A DNA stretch of 64,000 nucleotides from contig NZ_CP025116.1 in assembly GCF_002831625.1 (NCBI RefSeq), positions 2,905,501 to 2,969,500 of the forward strand. The letters run 5' to 3'. The position numbers and the translations under genes were made by a program. This document shows, piece after piece, positions 42,501 through 48,903 of this stretch. This stretch comes from Nonlabens sp. MB-3u-79. Its GTDB lineage: Bacteria; Bacteroidota; Bacteroidia; Flavobacteriales; Flavobacteriaceae. Below the pieces are notes generated by a model. It was not told where the DNA came from and searched no databases. It worked only from the letters and a program-made list of their open reading frames with translations. How positions within the stretch are numbered: the first letter of the stretch is position 1; every line of letters begins with the position of its first letter.

Positions 42501-43412
42501 CTAATCTTTTTGCTCAGTACCGAATTCATAAATCTTAGTATCAATAATTTTTAAACCTTTTTCATCAAAAAACCACCAAGTACCGTGTTTAATCCATTCC
42601 GAATTATCACTATCAAAATATAAACCTCCTTTTGCAAATATCGTTTTATCATCTCTAAATTTCACTGTTAAACCTAAATACATCATTAAATTATCAAGAT
42701 TGCCATCCTCATTAAAATACTTCCAAGAACCATCCTTATTGCCATTTGTAAAACTACCTGAGCTTTGTATATTACCATTTTTATAGTAACTTTTGTAATC
42801 TCTAATTTTTCTATTCAAAGAATCCTTCGTAAATATAATTTTCAACTCCCCTGAGTCTGAGTAAACAAAAAGCTTTCTTTCACCGTTATCTAAGTTTATC
42901 TCTTTTAATTGTATGATACCATTTTCATAGATATTATTTTCATATCCAATCATATCAGTATCTGCTCCTATAAATTCTTGCTCCATTGCCCCTCCTTCTT
43001 CAATAAATGATCTGTGATAAGTCTGAACACCCATATCAAATTTAATTGTAGCGACTAACTTTCCACTTTCATTCCAATACCTTTGCACACCATTGCGCAA
43101 TCCAAGGTGATAATTAGCATTGAGTGCTAAATTCCCATTTGGAAAATACCATAAGCCGTTACCATGAATAAGCTTTCCATTAGCTTTTCCCTTGCTTTTA
43201 TTAACCCCATCCACATCTGACCACCAGTAATATTCAAAATTTTGTTTAAATTCTATACTTGGACATATCTCACATACGTTTAAGTGAGATTCCGCATCAT
43301 TATAGAGACCCTCGGTTCCCGATTCGATTCTGTAAATTACTGCCTCTGTCACAATTTCTTGTGCTGAACAAATACTGAGACTGAATAGAAATAATAACAA
43401 GATTTTTTTCAT
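42501..43412 (-). CDS. YwqK-like (MORN-repeat variant) secreted protein
   Basis: 303 residues: signal peptide (MKKILLLFLFSLSICSAQ), then repeated strands of the MORN/YwqK type, for example GNGLWYFPNGNLALNANYHL, GLRNGVQRYWNESGKLVATI, GNIQSSGSFTNGNKDGSWKYF and IKHGTWWFFDEKGLKIIDT. The repeat units carry the G-x-W-x-x-F-x-x-x-G pattern. In databases these are often tagged as YwqK antitoxin family, but no toxin partner is adjacent, so I treat that label as unsupported. It is probably an exported or periplasmic scaffold protein. Confidence 0.75.
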   Translation of the reverse strand: MKKILLLFLFSLSICSAQEIVTEAVIYRIESGTEGLYNDAESHLNVCEICPSIEFKQNFEYYWWSDVDGVNKSKGKANGKLIHGNGLWYFPNGNLALNANYHLGLRNGVQRYWNESGKLVATIKFDMGVQTYHRSFIEEGGAMEQEFIGADTDMIGYENNIYENGIIQLKEINLDNGERKLFVYSDSGELKIIFTKDSLNRKIRDYKSYYKNGNIQSSGSFTNGNKDGSWKYFNEDGNLDNLMMYLGLTVKFRDDKTIFAKGGLYFDSDNSEWIKHGTWWFFDEKGLKIIDTKIYEFGTEQKD

Positions 43413-43457
43413 CGTGATTTACGTTTCGTTATTTAAAAGAAGTTGAAAAGATATGAA

Positions 43458-43631
43458 TTATCTATTGCGGATTTCAATTACAGTATCTGGCTCTCTGTAA
43501 TTACCTCGTTTGATAAACTTAGAACATCCACCTGCTACACCTCCAGTATCAGCCATAGTAACCGTATAATTCAATTTTATAACTGATTTTACTTCATAAA
43601 AAAACAAAGCAAGAAATTCATCTGAACACAA
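43458..43631 (-). pseudogene. Fragment of a small protein-coding gene
   Basis: The minus-strand frame from 43631 to a TAA at 43458 encodes about 57 residues with no good ATG at its start (contains YTVTMADTGGVAGGCSKFIK). The translation looks like the tail of a real protein, with NYREPDTVIEIRNR at its end, truncated at the structured site immediately to its right (43627-43680). It reads as a cassette remnant. Confidence 0.4.
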
Positions 43632-43680
43632 ACCATTGCCTTAGCGCCTACTTGCGCTATTTTTTACAGCCATTGTTGTG
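43627..43680. repeat. attC-like inverted-repeat site 3
   Basis: Plus strand: CACAAACCATTGCC (43627-43640) faces GCCATTGTTGTG (43669-43680), an imperfect outer pair with unpaired bases. Inside, TAGCGC (43642-43647) pairs perfectly with GCGCTA (43654-43659). It starts right after the TM2 gene's stop (43682 on the minus strand). Confidence 0.55.
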
Positions 43681-43681
43681 C

Positions 43682-44413
43682 TTAGTTTGTTATTGTAAAT
43701 TGATTATAATATCTATATTCAGGATTAAATTTAGTATCAAACTTTTCTGTTGACATAGATAAATATGAAATAAATTCAAATAAAGAAATTATTGTAGGGA
43801 TAAGTAAAAAAGAAAATATAAGATATAAAATACCTTGACCTATTTTTCCCAAATAAAATTTATGAATTCCTAAACTTCCTAATATTGGAAACGCTAATAA
43901 TGTTGCTGTCCTTTTAGATTTCTTTTTTCGTCTGGCTAACTCAATATTTCTATTGATAAATATTTTAGTGTCATTATTAAATTTATTCATCAAATCAACA
44001 AATTCTTTTCTCTTATCTTCTAAATAGTCAATACTCTTATCTTTAAAGTCATCATCAATTAAAGAGCTACCGTGGTCAAATTTATTGTTGTATTGTTTAA
44101 TTAGTTCCTTAAGGTCAGTTAATTGGTTTAAAGTTTCATTACCATTAAAAGAAATGATAGAAAGCATTAGGTCAGTTAACTCTATCAATCTTGATGCATT
44201 TGCTTTATTTGTTGAAACAAATTTTATTTTTTGTACTTCTTTAATTGCTTTTACAATTGAACTGTCGGAAGGTTTAACCCTGCTTGAATAATCACTAACT
44301 CCTCGAATTGTATAAGAATTTGCTCCTTTTAAAATTGAGTTTGCTCCAGCTCGTCCAAATTCTCTACCAAACTGCCTAGATGCTCCACTAACGATGTCAT
44401 TAAGAATATTCAT
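43682..44413 (-). CDS. TM2-domain membrane protein with N-terminal helical region
   Basis: 243 residues. The first ~165 are soluble and helical (including VQKIKFVSTNKANASRLIEL and RKEFVDLMNKFNNDTKIFIN). A TM2 domain follows: a first helix AFPILGSLGIHKFYLGKIGQ, with the GxHxFYLG signature, then ILYLIFSFLLIPTIISLFEF. The second helix is followed by a KFN-rich tail. It starts six bases after the stop of the ion-channel gene, so the two are cotranscribed and may act together at the membrane. The exact function of TM2 proteins is not established. Confidence 0.8.
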   Translation of the reverse strand: MNILNDIVSGASRQFGREFGRAGANSILKGANSYTIRGVSDYSSRVKPSDSSIVKAIKEVQKIKFVSTNKANASRLIELTDLMLSIISFNGNETLNQLTDLKELIKQYNNKFDHGSSLIDDDFKDKSIDYLEDKRKEFVDLMNKFNNDTKIFINRNIELARRKKKSKRTATLLAFPILGSLGIHKFYLGKIGQGILYLIFSFLLIPTIISLFEFISYLSMSTEKFDTKFNPEYRYYNQFTITN

Positions 44414-44419
44414 AATATT

Positions 44420-45145
44420 TTATTTATGTTTTTTATTATTATCTTTTTCAATTTCTCTAGCTTTTGATAAAGCACTTGCAACTAGACCTGCTGGAATAGT
44501 GACAATTCCAACTCCAATTAATAGAATGAAAAAAGTAAATATTTTACCTCCTACTGTAATTGGATAAACATCTCCATAGCCCACAGTTGTTAATGTTACA
44601 ACTGCCCACCAACCACTATGTATAACAGAAGTGAAAATATCAGGTTGAGCCTCATTTTCAAAAAAGTAAATTCCTGCTGACGCTAGAAAAATAAAAATAG
44701 AAGTAATAATTAAAAAAAGAATTATTTCTTCCTTGACAATTTTAGCTGCAATATGAAATCTGTTTAGGGCTTTATTATATCTAATTAGTTTCAAAGCTCT
44801 GAATATTCTGAATATCCTGAATGCTCTTAATGCTCTTAGGTCGTATGCTCCTCTAAGATAGAATGGGAAAATTGACAAGAAATCGATAATTCCGTAAAAG
44901 CTAAAAATATATTTAAAAGGCTTTTTTGCAACAAAAATTCTCATTAGATATTCTATTGAAAATATTATAATACAAATTAATTCAAACCAATTTAAAAAAT
45001 TATCAGTTTTTACTGAATTATTAGGTAAAGTTTCAATCGTAAAGGCAATAAGTGACAAGAGAATTAAAACTTGAATAAAATAGTCAAATACTTTCCCTTT
45101 TGGGGATGTATTATCTTCAATAATAATTCGTAATTTTTCTTTCAT
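44420..45145 (-). CDS. Six-helix voltage-gated-like potassium channel
   Basis: 241 residues with the six-helix channel plan: S1-S3 in the first ~95 residues, an S4-like helix rich in regularly spaced arginines (about residues 97-120, including RALRAFRIFRIFRALKLIRY), then the pore with selectivity filter TTVGYGD and an S6 helix (FFILLIGVGIVTIPAGLVAS). The short C-terminal tail is highly charged. It is predicted to open a potassium-selective pore in the inner membrane. It is encoded directly upstream of the TM2 protein. Channel genes inside cassette-like cargo are unusual; a role in stress or phage defence is only a hypothesis. Confidence 0.85.
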   Translation of the reverse strand: MKEKLRIIIEDNTSPKGKVFDYFIQVLILLSLIAFTIETLPNNSVKTDNFLNWFELICIIIFSIEYLMRIFVAKKPFKYIFSFYGIIDFLSIFPFYLRGAYDLRALRAFRIFRIFRALKLIRYNKALNRFHIAAKIVKEEIILFLIITSIFIFLASAGIYFFENEAQPDIFTSVIHSGWWAVVTLTTVGYGDVYPITVGGKIFTFFILLIGVGIVTIPAGLVASALSKAREIEKDNNKKHK

Positions 45146-45166
45146 TTTTGGTTTTCGTAAATTAAG

Positions 45167-45281
45167 AACAACGTGTTTGTTTATTATTAGTGGCGGTATA
45201 GCTTGTTACAAGGTTGAAAGATAATTAAACTGTATCGACTTTGATTACGGCAAACCGTAGCCATTAATTATACACGGTGTT
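45167..45281. repeat. attC-like inverted-repeat site 1
   Basis: Plus strand: AACAACGTGTTTG... at 45167 to TGGC (45194) faces GCCATTAATTATACACGGTGTT (45260-45281). Outer arms match as AACAnCGTGT / ACACGnTGTT with extra unpaired bases on one side. Inside are a CTTGT-t-ACAAG palindrome (45202-45212) and a TACGG-caaa-CCGTA hairpin (45246-45259). The DUF5677 stop codon lies within its right end. Confidence 0.6.
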
Positions 45282-46110
45282 ACCTACAGATTTTTTTCCA
45301 AGAATACTTTTCAATTATTTCTTCTGCTTTTTTATTTGAAAATTCTAATCCCCATAATTTACTCGTAGATTTTATTAAGTCGGACAAAAAGAAACAACAA
45401 TAATAAAGTGACATAAATAATAATCCATCTGTCAATTCATTAGCATTCTTTTCATCATTAATATTTTTAAATGCTAATATTTTAAGTGCTGTTGGAGAGG
45501 AATGAGTACTAGTAGACATTAGTTTATAATAAGATTTAAATTCCTCCAATTCGATTCCTCTTTTTTCAATAATCTCAAATTGAGTAAGCAAAGAACTTTT
45601 CTTACCTTTTAGTATCATTTTTTGTTGATTCTTATCAAGAGATTTAAATACTTTGTTGTTCTCAATTGCTAATTTCAATTCTACTTTTTGGTCGTTTAAA
45701 AACTTTATAGTTTCTTCATTAAAGAACAAGTTCGTGCCAATTAACTCTAAAGATAAAGTGTCGTGGTAATCAAATAAGAAAAACTTTAAATCTGTTTCTT
45801 CTTTTGAAGTGTTATCAACGATTAAGTACCAATGATTATTTGCTTGTTCAATTATATTTCTAATTAATGATAAAGTCGAATGAAAATCTAAATAACCATC
45901 TTTGAATTTATCAAGATTACTTTCAGGAATTAGTTTTAAAAGAGAAAAACAATTGTCAATAATTTTAGCAAGTAAATGAGTAGATTTTGTTTTGATAATA
46001 TCATCTACGTTTAAGCCATTAAATTTTCGAGATAAATTATACCCTATTTCGTTTAGCATTTGAAAATCTTCTAAATATTCAAATCCTATTTTTTTTCCAG
46101 ATGATGTCAT
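45280..46110 (-). CDS. DUF5677-like protein
   Basis: 276 residues from ATG 46110. Mostly helical and soluble, with a central motif YYKLMSTSTHSSPTALKILA and an upstream paired helix LSLIRNIIEQANNHWYLIVD. The Arg/Glu-helix plus S-x-x-x-H pattern is like that of the DUF5677 family, which often co-occurs with mobile elements, but recognition is tentative. The 10-bp pair GTTACCTACA (45279-45288) and TGTAGGTAAC (46121-46130) brackets the gene as inverted repeats, as if it were one removable cassette. An upstream TTG start would translate part of that site and is rejected. Confidence 0.5.
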   Translation of the reverse strand: MTSSGKKIGFEYLEDFQMLNEIGYNLSRKFNGLNVDDIIKTKSTHLLAKIIDNCFSLLKLIPESNLDKFKDGYLDFHSTLSLIRNIIEQANNHWYLIVDNTSKEETDLKFFLFDYHDTLSLELIGTNLFFNEETIKFLNDQKVELKLAIENNKVFKSLDKNQQKMILKGKKSSLLTQFEIIEKRGIELEEFKSYYKLMSTSTHSSPTALKILAFKNINDEKNANELTDGLLFMSLYYCCFFLSDLIKSTSKLWGLEFSNKKAEEIIEKYSWKKICR

Positions 46111-46130
46111 TTTTATAAATTGTAGGTAAC

Positions 46131-46221
46131 GTTGATGTATATGACTCGTAGCTTGCAAAATAGCGATTACTTTTAAGCTTCATCCAAGCTAAACTCGGAC
46201 GAACTATGTTTATTTATCAAC
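46131..46221. repeat. attC-like inverted-repeat site 2
   Basis: Plus strand: outer arms GTTGATGTATATGACTCGT (46131-46149) and ACGAACTATGTTTATTTATC (from 46199, ending ATCAAC at 46221), paired with bulges. Inner arms are TAGCTTG (46149-46155) and CAAGCTA (46185-46191), a perfect 7-bp pair. It lies between the LRR gene's end and the DUF5677 start, i.e. as a cassette junction. Confidence 0.6.
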
Positions 46222-46271
46222 TTGCATTAATTGTATAGCCCTCTAAGTAATATTTACGATTCTCAACGATT

Positions 46272-47339
46272 TTAGAAGACAATTTTGCAGGAAATCAGTG
46301 TTTCTTTTAGATCTTGTTTTTGAATTTGCGACAAGTTGTTTCCTCTCAATTTTAAGTATCTTAAACTAGACATATTTTTTAAAATAGAAATGTCTGGTAT
46401 ATTACAATGGGCAAGATCCAATGATCTTAATTGTTTCAAACTTAAAAGTGGCTGCAAAATATTTATATTATTATTTTTTAAACTTAAAGATTCTAGTCGT
46501 GATAGGCTTTTTAAGGTTTCGATGTCTTCAATATTATTGTCATCTAAAATTAAGCGATTTAAGTTAATTAAATTCCCAATAGGCTTTATGTCAGAAATTT
46601 TAGATAACTCTATTCTAAGGAAATTCAATTCAATTAAATCTGATATTGGATTTAAATCATTCAATTGAGTTTGTATTAAACTCAGTCTTTTAAGACCTGT
46701 AAGTTTTTTCAATGGATGGATATTAGAAGGGTAAGATTCCCAGCCAATCCAAGTCAACTCCTCCAATTCTGATAATCGCATAAGCGGTGATAGGTCTTCT
46801 GTAACCCTGCTAACTATAGATAGCTTTTTGATATTACTTACGGATAAGAGGTCATTTTTATTTGGTGCAGCTAATTTATCTTTATTTATTGCTTGACTTA
46901 AAATGACCTTCCATTCCTCTTCTAATGAATTATACCAATCTATGTCAACTTCATCATATTTATAAAAAACTCGTTTTTTTCTAACTGCTTCTGGGGATTC
47001 GACAAATGATCGATTAGCAGTTGTTGAATTTTGTGAAGCAATAGTCTTATTTGAATAATTTGTATTTGAAGTCTTGTGTTCAACCGAAGTCTTTTTGATC
47101 GGTCTTGGCGATGGAGTTTCATCTTTTGGTTTAATTACCTTCTTTTTTTTAAAAAAAGACGTCGGATCTATAATTGCTAAACCTATTATTATAAAAAAGA
47201 CTACTAAAAGCGTTAATACATTTGACAAACCTTCAAAAAATGAAACAGGTTCTTTTAATAACATTATTACCGCAAAGAATATAATACCCAAAACACCTAC
47301 AAACGAAGCGCATCCAACTTGATCCTTATAATTCCTCAT
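46272..47339 (-). CDS. Membrane-anchored leucine-rich-repeat protein
   Basis: 355 residues. Two N-terminal hydrophobic segments (about 8-28 and 36-58), a basic linker, then about seven to eight LRR units of roughly 22 residues (for example LEELTWIGWESYPSNIHPLKKLTG, LKRLSLIQTQLNDLNPISDL and LRSLDLAHCNIPDISILKNM). The units follow the LxxLxLxxN/TxIxDIxxLxxL pattern of internalin-type repeats. It is likely a protein-protein interaction protein held at the membrane. It is the outermost cargo gene next to the right att site. Confidence 0.82.
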   Translation of the reverse strand: MRNYKDQVGCASFVGVLGIIFFAVIMLLKEPVSFFEGLSNVLTLLVVFFIIIGLAIIDPTSFFKKKKVIKPKDETPSPRPIKKTSVEHKTSNTNYSNKTIASQNSTTANRSFVESPEAVRKKRVFYKYDEVDIDWYNSLEEEWKVILSQAINKDKLAAPNKNDLLSVSNIKKLSIVSRVTEDLSPLMRLSELEELTWIGWESYPSNIHPLKKLTGLKRLSLIQTQLNDLNPISDLIELNFLRIELSKISDIKPIGNLINLNRLILDDNNIEDIETLKSLSRLESLSLKNNNINILQPLLSLKQLRSLDLAHCNIPDISILKNMSSLRYLKLRGNNLSQIQKQDLKETLISCKIVF

Positions 47340-47660
47340 TTAATTAGATAGGTTTTAATAATTGTTGCTAAGTGTTTCTTACCGAAAAGCTTTAATAATT
47401 GATTCTTATTTAAACGAAAATAACTATTTTTTTTTTAATCTATTAAGCTTACATTTTTCTTAATTGTATCATGAAATGTACCTTATTTGTACCCTTAAAC
47501 CATAAAGTGCTATTAGTCAACATTAGTTACTTTTTGTATAGGGAAGTAACAGATTCTAAAGCAGTTTGTTTTCAGTTTGGTGATGCCTTTTATTAAAAAT
47601 ACTCACCTATACTTTAACACTGACTCCGCTATTTCATATACACGCTGTTATGTGCTGGTT
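47340..47660. other. Right island end with att site, candidate arm sites and truncated attC-like arm
   Basis: No gene. AATGTACCTTA (47475) and TTTGTACCC (47486) repeat the left-end TGTACC motif. attR is at 47532-47550. To its right, the stretch near 47636-47650 contains ATACACGCTGTTA, matching the ATACACGGTGTTA arm of attC-like site 1, with the complementary left arm apparently missing. Confidence 0.5.
47532..47550 (+). repeat. attR: second copy of the mnmE 3'-end repeat
   Basis: TTTTGTATAGGGAAGTAAC, 18 of 19 identical to attL; the difference is a synonymous third-position change in the Gly codon of FCIGK. Confidence 0.88.
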
Positions 47661-47996
47661 TTAATACAGCATATGTTTCTTATTCAATTTTTTCCAACCT
47701 GCTTGATTTTCATAATCAACAAAATATATTTTCAAATCTGCTTGGTTCACATATTTAACAAAGAAAATTTTCTTTTGCGCTTGATTTGCATAGTCTGTAA
47801 AAAACCACTTTCCATCATTGTCTCCTGCTTGGTTGTCGTATTTTACTTTGAACACTTTTAAATCTGCCTGATTTTCATACTCGATTACAAAAACTTTTAC
47901 GTCTGCTTGGTTTTGGTATTCAACAGAGACAACTTTTTGTGCAAATGAGTAGCTTGAAAAAGCTAGTACTATCAGTAATATTAAAGTATGTTTCAT
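47661..47996 (-). CDS. DUF6150-type small exported repeat protein
   Basis: 111 residues: signal peptide (MKHTLILLIVLAFSSYSFAQ) followed by six short repeats of the form [VI]xx[VT]xYxNQAxxK (VVSVEYQNQADVK, VFVIEYENQADLK, VFKVKYDNQAGDN, WFFTDYANQAQKK, IFFVKYVNQADLK, IYFVDYENQAGWK). This is the compact beta-strand repeat style of DUF6150. Function unknown; exported. It sits just outside attR and its 3' end adjoins an attC-like half-site, so it may be part of an earlier cassette arrangement. Confidence 0.7.
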   Translation of the reverse strand: MKHTLILLIVLAFSSYSFAQKVVSVEYQNQADVKVFVIEYENQADLKVFKVKYDNQAGDNDGKWFFTDYANQAQKKIFFVKYVNQADLKIYFVDYENQAGWKKLNKKHMLY

Positions 47997-48011
47997 GTTA
48001 ATTGGCTGAGT

Positions 48012-48404
48012 TCAAACCATAAGTGCAACAACTTTATTGTTTAGGACTTCAATTGGGTTATTGTAATTAAATTTTCTAATAGGTCTGTAATTTAGTAATC
48101 TTTCAACTTCCTTTATTCTTTTGGTTGACACAACTCTAAGATCTGTTTTCTTAGGAAAAAACCTTCTAATATCGCCTATTCTGTTTTCTACGACCCCTTT
48201 GTATGAGAGGTATATAGTCTTGTAAAACAAGTATTTACATTTAAATAATTTGCGGTTTTTTGATGGTAGGCAAATTCTTTTCCCTTATCAAATGTGATGG
48301 TCTTGATCCATGATCTGTTAAAGTTGGTAAGTCTCTGGTTCCTTTTTTTATATACTTCATCTGCATTTTTTGGTTTTGCCCATCTAAAACTTTTTAAGAT
48401 GAGT
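48012..48404 (-). pseudogene. Decayed IS30-family transposase (3' part)
   Basis: Two minus-strand frames carry IS30 transposase signatures. From 48404: LILKSFRWAKPKNADEVYKK and then TITFDKGKEFAYHQK (catalytic Asp region). After a frameshift near 48230: YKGVVENRIGDIRRFFPKKT and RLLNYRPIRKFNYNNPIEVL (catalytic Glu and C-terminal region). The N-terminus with its HTH is missing. The gene is broken by frameshift and truncation. Confidence 0.72.
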
Positions 48405-48903
48405 AAATATAGAAAATTAGCGCAGGCGTATCGTCTTTAGATGAAGCTATGTTATGACGATATGTAAAATATCAAGAACATCATGATTCTAAGTGAGTGT
48501 TATGACCTTTTTAATCTGAAGTCCAAAGCCGTCGTATTTAACAATGATCCATTACTTTATCAGGGTTTTTTACATTTTGTCGAAAAGTCAGCATTTAATA
48601 AGTCTTTATTAAAAATAATAAACACATTTGTATTGCATTATTAATCTATAATGTATTCATGTTAAATTATTTACATAGAGTTTTGATTTAAATAAATTTG
48701 ATAACTACTAAGTAAGTTGGATTTTTCTATAAGTAAGATCTTATCCAATTTCATTTAGATGACAGAAGTATTCCTAATATAATATTTAGGATTCTTAACA
48801 TTTGATTCCTCTTCAATATTAAATTAAACATCAGTTGCCCCTTTTCGACTGAAACTATTTTACCTCCCCTTATTGTTTTCTATTAACTAAAAACCAATAA
48901 ACC
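48405..48903. other. AT-rich region upstream of the giant gene
   Basis: No gene. Very AT-rich from 48590 to 48900. I see no clear TAnnTTTG box near the start of the giant gene, so its promoter is not assigned. Confidence 0.45.

Larger units (their letters stand above)
37193..47550. mobile_element. Integrated genomic island (about 10.4 kb) at the 3' end of mnmE
   Basis: Bounded by the 19-bp att repeats at 37174-37192 and 47532-47550. It carries a tyrosine recombinase of the Bacteroidota type, excisionase-like HTH proteins, a possible replication initiator, and reverse-strand cargo separated by structured inverted-repeat sites. TGTACC repeats lie near both ends as candidate arm sites. The backbone palindrome GCTTTCGCGAAAGC, present about every 4 kb to the left, is absent. 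No conjugation genes are present, so it should depend on another element or be mobilised as an integrative or satellite-like element. Confidence 0.82.

Noticed and set aside
42501..43412. Antitoxin of a YwqK toxin-antitoxin pair
   Set aside because: The protein has a signal peptide and no partner toxin is adjacent; only the repeat type matches.
43627..46221. True integron with canonical attC sites
   Set aside because: The outer arms lack the GTTRRRY/RYYYAAC boxes and no IntI-type integrase is present; kept as attC-like only.
47577..47861. 94-codon plus-strand frame
   Set aside because: Shadow of the DUF6150-type gene on the other strand; composition and repeats come from the real gene.
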